Shown piece after piece: positions 37,515 to 47,375 of a stretch of 64,000 nt of DNA. A model generated the notes under the pieces. That model was not told the DNA's origin, searched no databases, and saw only the letters and a list, made by a program, of their open reading frames with translations. The first letter of the stretch is position 1; every line of letters starts with the position of its first letter. A program made the position numbers and the translations under genes. This DNA is from Caenorhabditis remanei (lineage: Eukaryota > Nematoda > Chromadorea > Rhabditida > Rhabditidae), in contig NW_026526038.1 of the NCBI RefSeq assembly GCF_010183535.1, positions 1 through 64,000 of the forward strand, given 5' to 3'.

Positions 37515-39117
37515 ACGGGACACACACGGGGAAGATATGAATGAAATAAGCGAGAAGGGGAGAGGGTAAAGAGCGAATTCACAGGGGGAGATCATAGTCT
37601 AATAATTGAATGATTGAGAAGGGAGACAAATTCACCGGGAGAAAGGAACTTATGGGTATTACATGTGACAGAATTCCATAGGGGGATTGAATTAGAGAAA
37701 AAATCCTTAATATCAGGCCTAACACAAATTAAAGTCATGGGTCGTCTAGCCGAATTGGACAGTCTGACATACGACTGGATATTTGGTAAGTACGCTGCGC
37801 CGCATATAAATTTATAAAGTAAGATTAATTGAGATTTAAGTCTGCGATGGCGGACTGAGTAAATGTCGAGAATTTCGAGACGGTCGAGATATGAAGAATA
37901 AGGGATGTTGCATCGTTGTAGAACTTTTCTAGTGAATAATCTGAGTGGTTTTTCCAGTTTTTGAGACAGAACGCTAGAAGGTGAAGGAGAGTAAACAACA
38001 GAGCAATATTCAAGCAAGGGAAGAACATAGGTGTTGAAAAGATGTCTGTAGAGTGATAGAGATCTAGACTTGAAGGCTTTCAGCAGTTGATTACAGCGGA
38101 GTAAAGCTAGCGAGGATAATTTGGAAATGTGAAGGTCGAATTTGAGATTAGAGTCGGTTAATAGACCCAAATCCCGTACTACTGTAGATTCGGAGATGGG
38201 GATGGAGTCTACATGAAATGGGTGACGAGAGTTTTCGGGACCTAGCCTAAGAAGAGAGGTTTTAGTGTGAGCTAACGGCAAAGCGTTGGCGGAGGCCCAT
38301 TTGGATACTAGGTTTATACCGTGTTGGAGGAGAACTGGGTCATGGGAATACAATTTGATATCATCAGCAAAAGCGGCAAAATGAATGTTTGGTGGGAGTT
38401 TCAGGAGTAGGTCGTTTATGTAGATTAAGAATAATAGGGGACCTGATACAGTTCCTTGCGGAACACCCGAGGGAATAGGAGAAATTTTATTGTCTAGGGA
38501 TCCGTTAACCATTACTGAGAAGGTGCGTTCTTTGAGGAAAGCTTCGAACCAGGAGATGTGAGGGTTTGACAGACCAAAGTTTGCAAGTTTTTTGAGCAAA
38601 ATAATGTGATCTACCTTATCAAATGCTTTCTTGAAGTCAAAGAAGACAACGTCTAGAGAATGATGAGTTTTCAGGATTCTTCTATAGTTTGCGGTAGAGT
38701 AGACCAGGGAACTAGGGCAGGAACGGCGGGCAAGAAATCCGTGCTGGTGGATGGAGAATCTGTGACCTAGGTCCGTTCTAATTTGACGGCAAAGTATTCT
38801 TTCAAAAATGCGGGCGAATGGATCGGTGAGCGTGATGGGACGATAGTTTTGCGGGGATGAGGGGTTCCCTTTTTTGAAAACTGGGATAATAGTCCCATGT
38901 TTCCAAGCGCTGGGGACAACAGAGGACTCGAGGGATTCAGAATAAATGATGGAGAGAGGTAGGGCAAGGCTGGTGGCGCAGTTTTTGATTATGAAATAAT
39001 TGGCTAGGTGAAGGGAGAACCCACATTTTGGGGGAATTTTGGAGATGACTTGCTCGATTACACAAGGGGAAAAAGTGTCTCTGGAAGACTGAGGGTGGGC
39101 GGGAGAAGAGGGGTTAT
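37515..39117 (-). pseudogene. LINE copy E, 3' part of ORF2 only
   Basis: Matches copy C from the 3' junction through the RT domain. The 3' side is the same junction as C (satellite, then CGGGACACACACGGGG, then LINE 3' UTR). The RT motifs FFDFKKAFDKVDH, GVPQGTVSGP and FADD and the C-terminal domain are intact. The frame is cut upstream at 39117, where satellite begins. It differs from C by a few bases, for example a Cys codon in SPCVIEQ where others have Trp. Best explained as a duplicated piece of C with its flanking satellite, not an independent insertion. Confidence 0.92.
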
Positions 39118-39437
39118 CGAAAATGTCTGTCGGACATTTTCTGAATACATTTTTTGAAGTACTCGAAAATGTCTGTCGGACATTTTCTGAATACATGTTC
39201 CGAAGTATTCGAAAATGTCTGTCGGACATTTTCTGAATACATTTTTTGAAGTACTCGAAAATGTCTGTCGGACATTTTCTGAATACATTTTTTGAAGTAC
39301 TCGAAAATGTCTGTCGGACATTTTCTGAATACATTTTTTGAAGTACTCGAAAATGTCTGTCGGACATTTTCTGAATACATTTTTTGAAGTACTCGAAAAT
39401 GTCTGTCGGACATTTTCTGAATACATGTTCCGAAGTA
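39118..39437 (-). repeat. 46-bp satellite, inverted block
   Basis: About seven minus-orientation monomers, interrupted at 39437/40065 by the foldback transposon and continuing beyond it. Confidence 0.96.
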
Positions 39438-40064
39438 CACAGTCTCCCATACTGCGAAAAAGAACTGCAAGGAACGTGAAGGCGATTTTTTCACGTTTTA
39501 ATTCAATTCTTTTATTTTTTGCACTGAAAATGCAGTTTTTTCAGGTTTTTAGACGACGCAATGGATGAAAAAAGGTCCCGTCCTACAGAATTGTAGAAAA
39601 CAAAATTCTCTATCTTATGAGCCAGAAAACGTGAAATTTGGTCTGAAATTCACTTTTTCTATACAGAAAAACTGATTTTCAGAATATCGAGATTTTCTGC
39701 CACTTCATCCAATGTTTTTTTTTTCAAAAAATTGTAACAGTTTTGGAGCATCCTAAAGAACATTATGTGCAAGTTTTATTAAAAAATGTTTTCTACCGAA
39801 AAAGTTATACTCAATTTTCTGAAAATCAGTTTTTCTGTATAGAAAAAGTGAATTTCAGACCAAAATTCACAGTTTCCGACTCATAAGATAGAGAATTTTA
39901 TTTTCTACAATTCTGTAGGACGGGACCTTTTTTCTTCCATTGCGCCGTCTAAAAACCTGAAAAGACTGCATTTTCAGTGCAAAAAATAAAAGAATTGAAT
40001 TAAAACGTGAAAAAAATCGCCTTCACGTTCCTTGCAGTTCTTTTTCGCAGTATGGGAGACTGTG
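39438..40064. mobile_element. 627-bp foldback DNA transposon in satellite (CACAG ends, 5-bp TSD)
   Basis: Flanked by AAGTA at 39433-39437 and 40065-40069, present once in normal monomers. The two arms of about 250 bp are reverse complements with few differences and start CACAGTCTCCCATACTGCG. The centre of about 130 bp is A/T-rich and has no ORF. It has the same ends and TSD length as the insertion at 20692-21228. A 5-bp TSD with CAC ends is also seen in Transib-type transposons, but no transposase is present, so superfamily is open. Confidence 0.93.
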
Positions 40065-42493
40065 AAGTACTCGAAAATGTCTGTCGGACATTTTCTGAAT
40101 ACATGTTCCGAAGTATTCGAAAATGTCTGTCGGACATTTTCTGAATACATGTTCCGAAGTACTCGAAAATGTCTGTCGGACATTTTCTGAATACATGTTC
40201 CGAAGTACTCGAAAATGTCTGTCGGACATTTTCTGAATACATTTTTTGAAGTACTCGAAAATGTCTGTCGGACATTTTCTGAATACATGTTCCGAAGTAC
40301 TCGAAAATGTCTGTCGGACATTTTCTGAATACATGTTCCGAAGTACTCGAAAATGTCTGTCGGACATTTTCTGAATACATGTTCCGAAGTACTCGAAAAT
40401 GTCTGTCGGACATTTTCTGAATACATGTTCCGAAGTACTCGAAAATGTCTGTCGGACATTTTCTGAATACATGTTCCGAAGTATTCGAAAATGTCTGTCG
40501 GACATTTTCTGAATACATTTTTTGAAGTACTCGAAAATGTCTGTCGGACATTTTCTGAATACATTTTTTGAAGTACTCGAAAATGTCTGTCGGACATTTT
40601 CTGAATACATTTTTTGAAGTACTCGAAAATGTCTGTCGGACATTTTCTGAATACATTTTTTGAAGTACTCGAAAATGTCTGTCGGACATTTTCTGAATAC
40701 ATTTTTTGAAGTACTCGAAAATGTCTGTCGGACATTTTCTGAATACATTTTTTGAAGTACTCGAAAATGTCTGTCGGACATTTTCTGAATACATTTTTTG
40801 AAGTACTCGAAAATGTCTGTCGGACATTTTCTGAATACATTTTTTGAAGTACTCGAAAATGTCTGTCGGACATTTTCTGAATACATTTTTTGAAGTACTC
40901 GAAAATGTCTGTCGGACATTTTCTGAATACATTTTTTGAAGTATTCGAAAATGTCTGTCGGACATTTTCTGAATACATTTTTTGAAGTATTCGAAAATGT
41001 CTGTCGGACATTTTCTGAATACATTTTTTGAAGTACTCGAAAATGTCTGTCGGACATTTTCTGAATACATTTTTTGAAGTATTCGAAAATGTATGTCGGA
41101 CATTTTCTGAATACATTTTTTGAAGTACTCGAAAATGTCTGTCGGACATTTTCTGAATACATTTTTTGAAGTACTCGAAAATGTCTGTCGGACATTTTCT
41201 GAATACATTTTTTGAAGTACTCGAAAATGTCTGTCGGACATTTTCTGAATACATTTTTTGAAGTATTCGAAAATGTCTGTCGGACATTTTCTGAATACAT
41301 GTTCCGAAGTACTCGAAAATGTCTGTCGGACATTTTCTGAATACATGTTCCGAAGTACTCGAAAATGTCTGTCGGACATTTTCTGAATACATTTTTTGAA
41401 GTACTCGAAAATGTCTGTCGGACATTTTCTGAATACATTTTTTGAAGTACTCGAAAATGTCTGTCGGACATTTTCTGAATACATGTTCCGAAGTACTCGA
41501 AAATGTCTGTCGGACATTTTCTGAATACATGTTCCGAAGTACTCGAAAATGTCTGTCGGACATTTTCTGAATACATGTTCCGAAGTACTCGAAAATGTCT
41601 GTCGGACATTTTCTGAATACATGTTCCGAAGTACTCGAAAATGTCTGTCGGACATTTTCTGAATACATGTTCCGAAGTACTCGAAAATGTCTGTCGGACA
41701 TTTTCTGAATACATGTTCCGAAGTACTCGAAAATGTCTGTCGGACATTTTCTGAATACATGTTCCGAAGTATTCGAAAATGTCTGTCGGACATTTTCTGA
41801 ATACATGTTCCGAAGTATTCGAAAATGTCTGTCGGACATTTTCTGAATACATTTTTTGAAGTACTCGAAAATGTCTGTCGGACATTTTCTGAATACATTT
41901 TTTGAAGTACTCGAAAATGTCTGTCGGACATTTTCTGAATACATGTTCCGAAGTACTCGAAAATGTCTGTCGGACATTTTCTGAATACATGTTCCGAAGT
42001 ATTCGAAAATGTCTGTCGGACATTTTCTGAATACATTTTTTGAAGTACTCGAAAATGTCTGTCGGACATTTTCTGAATACATTTTTTGAAGTACTCGAAA
42101 ATGTCTGTCGGACATTTTCTGAATACATTTTTTGAAGTACTCGAAAATGTCTGTCGGACATTTTCTGAATACATTTTTTGAAGTACTCGAAAATGTCTGT
42201 CGGTCATTTTCTGAATACATTTTTTGAAGTACTCGAAAATGTCTGTCGGACATTTTCTGAATACATTTTTTGAAGTACTCGAAAATGTCTGTCGGACATT
42301 TTCTGAATACATTTTTTGAAGTACTCGAAAATGTCTGTCGGACATTTTCTGAATACATTTTTTGAAGTACTCGAAAATGTCTGTCGGACATTTTCTGAAT
42401 ACATTTTTTGAAGTACTCGAAAATGTCTGTCGGACATTTTCTGAATACATTTTTTGAAGTACTCGAAAATGTCTGTCGGACATTTTCTGAACG
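40065..42493 (-). repeat. 46-bp satellite, inverted array (about 53 monomers)
   Basis: Uniform minus-orientation array with both arm types (ATGTTCCGAAG and ATTTTTTGAAG) and both GAA/GAG variants in runs. Single substitutions at 41093 (ATGTATGTCGG) and about 42204 (CGGTCATT). Ends at the CGGGACACACACGGGG junction to LINE C. Confidence 0.97.
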
Positions 42494-42567
42494 GGACACA
42501 CACGGGGAAGATATGAATGAAATAAGCGAGAAGGGGAGAGGGTAAAGAGCGAATTCACAGGGGGAGA
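42494..42567 (-). other. LINE C 3' UTR remnant with 19-bp repeat fragment at the junction
   Basis: The LINE sense strand is cut shortly after the ORF2 stop, where copy D continues for over 200 bp more to its poly(A)-like tail. The cut end is joined to one partial 19-bp unit (GGGACACACACGGGG) and then satellite. The same three-part junction is present at 37510-37530. Confidence 0.85.
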
Positions 42568-45422
42568 TCATAGTCTAATAATTGAATGATTGAGAAGGGA
42601 GACAAATTCACCGGGAGAAAGGAACTTATGGGTATTACATGTGACAGAATTCCATAGGGGGATTGAATTAGAGAAAAAATCCTTAATATCAGGCCTAACA
42701 CAAATTAAAGTCATGGGTCGTCTAGCCGAATTGGACAGTCTGACATACGACTGGATATTTGGTAAGTACGCTGCGCCGCATATAAATTTATAAAGTAAGA
42801 TTAATTGAGATTTAAGTCTGCGATGGCGGACTGAGTAAATGTCGAGAATTTCGAGACGGTCGAGATATGAAGAATAAGGGATGTTGCATCGTTGTAGAAC
42901 TTTTCTAGTGAATAATCTGAGTGGTTTTTCCAGTTTTTGAGACAGAACGCTAGAAGGTGAAGGAGAGTAAACAACAGAGCAATATTCAAGCAAGGGAAGA
43001 ACATAGGTGTTGAAAAGATGTCTGTAGAGTGATAGAGATCTAGACTTGAAGGCTTTCAGCAGTTGATTACAGCGGAGTAAAGCTAGCGAGGATAATTTGG
43101 AAATGTGAAGGTCGAATTTGAGATTAGAGTCGGTTAATAGACCCAAATCCCGTACTACTGTAGATTCGGAGATGGGGATGGAGTCTACATGAAATGGGTG
43201 ACGAGAGTTTTCGGGACCTAGCCTAAGAAGAGAGGTTTTAGTGTGAGCTAACGGCAAAGCGTTGGCGGAGGCCCATTTGGATACTAGGTTTATACCGTGT
43301 TGGAGGAGAACTGGGTCATGGGAATACAATTTGATATCATCAGCAAAAGCGGCAAAATGAATGTTTGGTGGGAGTTTCAGGAGTAGGTCGTTTATGTAGA
43401 TTAAGAATAATAGGGGACCTGATACAGTTCCTTGCGGAACACCCGAGGGAATAGGAGAAATTTTATTGTCTAGGGATCCGTTAACCATTACTGAGAAGGT
43501 GCGTTCTTTGAGGAAAGCTTCGAACCAGGAGATGTGAGGGTTTGACAGACCAAAGTTTGCAAGTTTTTTGAGCAAAATAATGTGATCTACCTTATCAAAT
43601 GCTTTCTTGAAGTCAAAGAAGACAACGTCTAGAGAATGATGAGTTTTCAGGATTCTTCTATAGTTTGCGGTAGAGTAGACCAGGGAACTAGGACAGGAAC
43701 GGCGGGCAAGAAATCCGTGCTGGTGGATGGAGAATCTGTGACCTAGGTCCGTTCTAATTTGACGGCAAAGTATTCTTTCAAAAATGCGGGCGAATGGATC
43801 GGTGAGCGTGATGGGACGATAGTTTTGCGGGGATGAGGGGTTCCCTTTTTTGAAAACTGGGATAATAGTCCCATGTTTCCAAGCGCTGGGGACAACAGAG
43901 GACTCGAGGGATTCAGAATAAATGATGGAGAGAGGTAGGGCAAGGCTGGTGGCGCAGTTTTTGATTATGAAATAATTGGCTAGGTGAAGGGAGAACCCAC
44001 ATTTTGGGGGAATTTTGGAGATGACTTGCTCGATTACCCAAGGGGAAAAAGTGTCTCTGGAAGACTGAGGGTGGGCGGGAGAAGAGGGGTTATTGGGAAC
44101 CAAGGTAGGTGGAGAGTGGGTGCTAGTGTTGTAGTTGGAGAGGAATTCGGCAGCAAATATGGATGCTTTAGAGGAATCTGAAGTAATAAGGTCTGAGCCA
44201 ATGGATAGATGGGGAATTGTAGACCTACATTTGAGCCGTTTATTGATTAAAGCAAGCGCTGATCTACTGTGGACGGTGGATAATATATGTTTTTCCCGGC
44301 GGAATAATTGTTTTTTGATGTCATGCTGAATTTTCTTTATGCGAGTTTGAAATTTACGCATTAAATCGGGCGCGGGAGTGGGTGACTTAAGGGCTTTTGA
44401 GTAGGAGAAGCGAACACGCTTGAGCTGTCTGGCAAGATTGGATGGACCACGGTGTTTGGTGGGAGGTATAGTGGGAGTGTGGGATAGAATTAAACTAGAA
44501 AGAATAGAGATGAATTTAGCGTACTTATCAGAGGGGGATGGGAGGGTACTAAAAACTATGTCCCAGTCGGTAGAGGCAAGCGCTGCGTTTAAAGCACTAA
44601 AGTTACATTTTCGGTAATTTAGGCGGTTGGAGGGTTTATGCGCTTGGAGGGTGCTGATAGTATTAACATAAGGCGGGCTGAAAACACAGTGGATAGATAG
44701 ATGATCGGAATTCAGGAGAGGTGGGATTCTTTCAAGTTTGTAGATAGGAACGTCGTCAGAAGAGATGATGAGGTCCAGGATATTCGAGGATGTTGTACCG
44801 AGTCTAGTGGGAAAAGTGATGTGTTGGGTGAGCCCACGCGAATTCAAGAAGCTTTGGAACTTATGGAGAGAAGGACGGTTAAGTCCCCAGGAGATTTCGG
44901 GAAAATTGAAGTCTCCCATGAGGAGACAAGAATCAAGGGGGAGAACTACGTTGAGATGATTCATGAGAGCTTCAGATTCAGAGACATGAAGGTCTGGAGG
45001 TCTGTAGACAGTGCAGAGGGTAAAAGGAGCAAATTTGTCAGAAAAAGAGTCAGAAGGAGCAATCATGCAAGCTAGTATTTCGGATTTGTGGAGGGGGTAG
45101 TGGAAAGAATTATTGATTTCTATTGGTGATACGGTAAAGATGGTTTTGGAGAGTATGGCGACTCCACCCCCTCTAGATTTATGATGGACGGCGGGATCTC
45201 GATCAAACCTTGTGATGTTTATATCATGAGAAGAGAAAAGAGATGAAGGTACTGATTGATCAAGAAAGGTTTCAGTAAGTATTAGAAGGTGGTGTTCAGA
45301 AGATCGAAAGAAATCAATAATTAAGGAAATTTTGGAAAGGCTGGCGACGCTGCGTACGTTAGAGAGCACTATGTCGATTCGTATGTCAGACTGTTCAATG
45401 AGGCTAGCCGGAGAAGAGGAAG
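42568..45422 (-). CDS. LINE copy C ORF2: endonuclease and reverse transcriptase (intact frame)
   Basis: The best-preserved LINE ORF2 here: 933 aa from the GTG at 45369, with homologous coding sequence (EQSDIRIDIVLSNVRS) upstream, so the true start is further 5' and uses no in-frame ATG I can find. Endonuclease: TETFLD near residue 32, GGGVAILSK near 67, GDFNFPEISW near 150, ILDLI near 200, SDHLSIH near 220. RT: FKKGNPSSPQNYRPI near 485, QHGFLARRS, FFDFKKAFDKVDH near 580, GVPQGTVSGP near 635, FADD near 673. A C-terminal domain follows. The protein would nick DNA and prime reverse transcription of element RNA. All catalytic motifs are present, but the partner ORF1 in this copy is N-terminally truncated and the 3' UTR is cut, so mobility is doubtful. 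Confidence 0.88.
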
Positions 45423-45515
45423 AAAGGTTGGAAACATCGGAAGAAGGAAGTGGTAAAAAAAAATTAGAGTGAGAAGTTAGAGGAGATGGAAATTGGCAAG
45501 AGAGTTGACAGGCGA

Positions 45516-46241
45516 TTAGAGAAAAGGGCGAGGATTTTTGTTGAGTTTATATTCAATGTCGACCATGATGAACTTGGAGGATTTTTCTTTCAAGTTGTTG
45601 TCGTATACAAACTTGCGAGACTCGTACAATTTCTTCAGTTCCTCTCTCGTGAGATCTCTCCTAGCTCTTGGTCGGCTCTGGATAGAAGAGAGTGACGGAT
45701 CCGCGTTCTTGGCTTTGAAAAATCCATTCAGAAATTTGTCTCTCTCAGAATTCGATGCGAACTGCAACTTGAGAGGCCGGCATGCAGTTTTAGACGGATG
45801 GCGGTGGGCTTGAGATGGAGAGGGCAGTCCGTGCTTAGCGCTGAATGTTGAGAAGAATTCCAAGTCACGTTTCTCTTGTTCTGGATCATCCTTCGAGTCC
45901 GGGAATCTCTCGATGACGGCGCGGGTCGCTTTGTCCAGCATTTTGGCTGCTTCTTGCGCAATGGAAAGCGTAGAAAGTTGCTTTGGCAGGTTTTTAGAAG
46001 AGATTTCGGCGTAACTAGTAGGACGGCACTCATCGCCATTCGAGGAAGAAAAAGAGAAGACGTCGTTGTTTGAGTGGCAGAAGACAGGTTCCCCAATGGC
46101 CGGGGGGTCCTGTGCCATGGGGCAAGCACTAGAGAGACGTTCACTTACTTTAGTGGAACAGGTTTCCATGAGGCAGGCTTGAAGTTCGTTGACTTGACGA
46201 GTCAACTTGAGAACATGGTCATAAAGAGCACGATAGTCTTC
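45516..46241 (-). pseudogene. LINE copy C ORF1, N-terminus missing
   Basis: Same truncation point as copy B (starts at EDYRALYDHV, the 19-bp repeat replacing the first 30 or so residues). Otherwise intact to the KNPRPFL end. Copies B and C also share GACGGCGCGGG where copy A has GACTGCGCGGG. Confidence 0.88.
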
Positions 46242-46432
46242 ATTCCCCGTGTGTGTCCTCATTCCCCGTGTGTGTCCTCATTCCCCGTGTGTGTCCTCAT
46301 TCCCCGTGTGTGTCCTCATTCCCCGTGTGTGTCCTCATTCCCCGTGTGTGTCCTCATTCCCCGTGTGTGTCCTCATTCCCCGTGTGTGTCCTCATTCCCC
46401 GTGTGTGTCCTCATTCCCCGTGTGTGTCCTCG
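46242..46432. repeat. 19-bp tandem repeat between LINE heads C and D
   Basis: About ten copies of ATTCCCCGTGTGTGTCCTC, the complement of the array at 23237-23386. It sits between truncated ORF1 of C and the full 5' UTR of D, mirroring the A/B arrangement exactly. Confidence 0.95.
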
Positions 46433-46558
46433 TCTAGTGCACCCGCCCTCCCTATCCTCTGGTATTGATTTTCTTGGATCATATTCTGACCTATACTATA
46501 TCTATATTCTGAACTTCTATTCTATATTCGCTGCTAAATATTTATTCCGAATTTGATC
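46433..46558 (+). promoter_or_regulatory. LINE copy D 5' UTR
   Basis: 126 bp between the 19-bp repeats and the ORF1 ATG at 46559, A/T-rich with TATATCTATATTC. Same sequence, inverted, precedes ORF1 of copy A. If the 19-bp repeats are promoter monomers, transcription would start around here; this is inference. Confidence 0.45.
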
Positions 46559-47368
46559 ATGCTGAATGGTAGGGGACCCCGTGTCAAACGGGCTCTCACT
46601 GAAACTGACTCGAATGACGCCCCACCCAAATTTGTTGCCTACGAAGACTATCGTGCTCTTTATGACCATGTTCTCAAGTTGACTCGTCAAGTCAACGAAC
46701 TTCAAGCCTGCCTCATGGAAACCTGTTCCACTAAAGTAAGTGAACGTCTCTCTAGTGCTTGCCCCATGGCACAGGACCCCCCGGCCATTGGGGAACCTGT
46801 CTTCTGCCACTCAAACAACGACGTCTTCTCTTTTTCTTCCTCGAATGGCGATGAGTGCCGTCCTACTAGTTACGCCGAAATCTCTTCTAAAAACCTGCCA
46901 AAGCAACTTTCTACGCTTTCCATTGCGCAAGAAGCAGCCAAAATGCTGGACAAAGCGACCCGCGCCGTCATCGAGAGATTCCCGGACTCGAAGGATGATC
47001 CAGAACAAGAGAAACGTGACTTGGAATTCTTCTCAACATTCAGCGCTAAGCACGGACTGCCCTCTCCATCTCAAGCCCACCGCCATCCGTCTAAAACTGC
47101 ATGCCGGCCTCTCAAGTTGCAGTTCGCATCGAATTCTGAGAGAGACAAATTTCTGAATGGATTTTTCAAAGCCAAGAACGCGGATCCGTCACTCTCTTCT
47201 ATCCAGAGCCGACCAAGAGCTAGGAGAGATCTCACGAGAGAGGAACTGAAGAAATTGTACGAGTCTCGCAAGTTTGTATACGACAACAACTTGAAAGAAA
47301 AATCCTCCAAGTTCATCATGGTCGACATTGAATATAAACTCAACAAAAATCCTCGCCCTTTTCTCTAA
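46559..47368 (+). CDS. LINE copy D ORF1 protein
   Basis: 269-aa ORF1 starting MLNGRGPRVKRAL, full length. It has the heptad-like segment near residues 28-45, a serine-rich middle and a basic C-terminal region ending RDLTREELKKLYESRKFVYD then KNPRPFL. It is near-identical to copy A ORF1 on the other strand. RNA-binding chaperone function is by family. ORF2 begins just downstream in another frame; the ORF2 frame is open across the ORF1 stop, so the two ORFs appear to overlap. Confidence 0.84.
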   Translation: MLNGRGPRVKRALTETDSNDAPPKFVAYEDYRALYDHVLKLTRQVNELQACLMETCSTKVSERLSSACPMAQDPPAIGEPVFCHSNNDVFSFSSSNGDECRPTSYAEISSKNLPKQLSTLSIAQEAAKMLDKATRAVIERFPDSKDDPEQEKRDLEFFSTFSAKHGLPSPSQAHRHPSKTACRPLKLQFASNSERDKFLNGFFKAKNADPSLSSIQSRPRARRDLTREELKKLYESRKFVYDNNLKEKSSKFIMVDIEYKLNKNPRPFL

Positions 47369-47375
47369 TCGCCTG

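Noticed and set aside
40000..42571. Minus-strand open frames of 700-865 codons
   Set aside because: Inverted copy of the same satellite read on its stop-free strand, with short tails from flanking sequence.
46074..46556. Open frame with repeated SFPVCVLIPRVCPHSPC
   Set aside because: Reading of the 19-bp repeats plus antisense of ORF1; no independent support.
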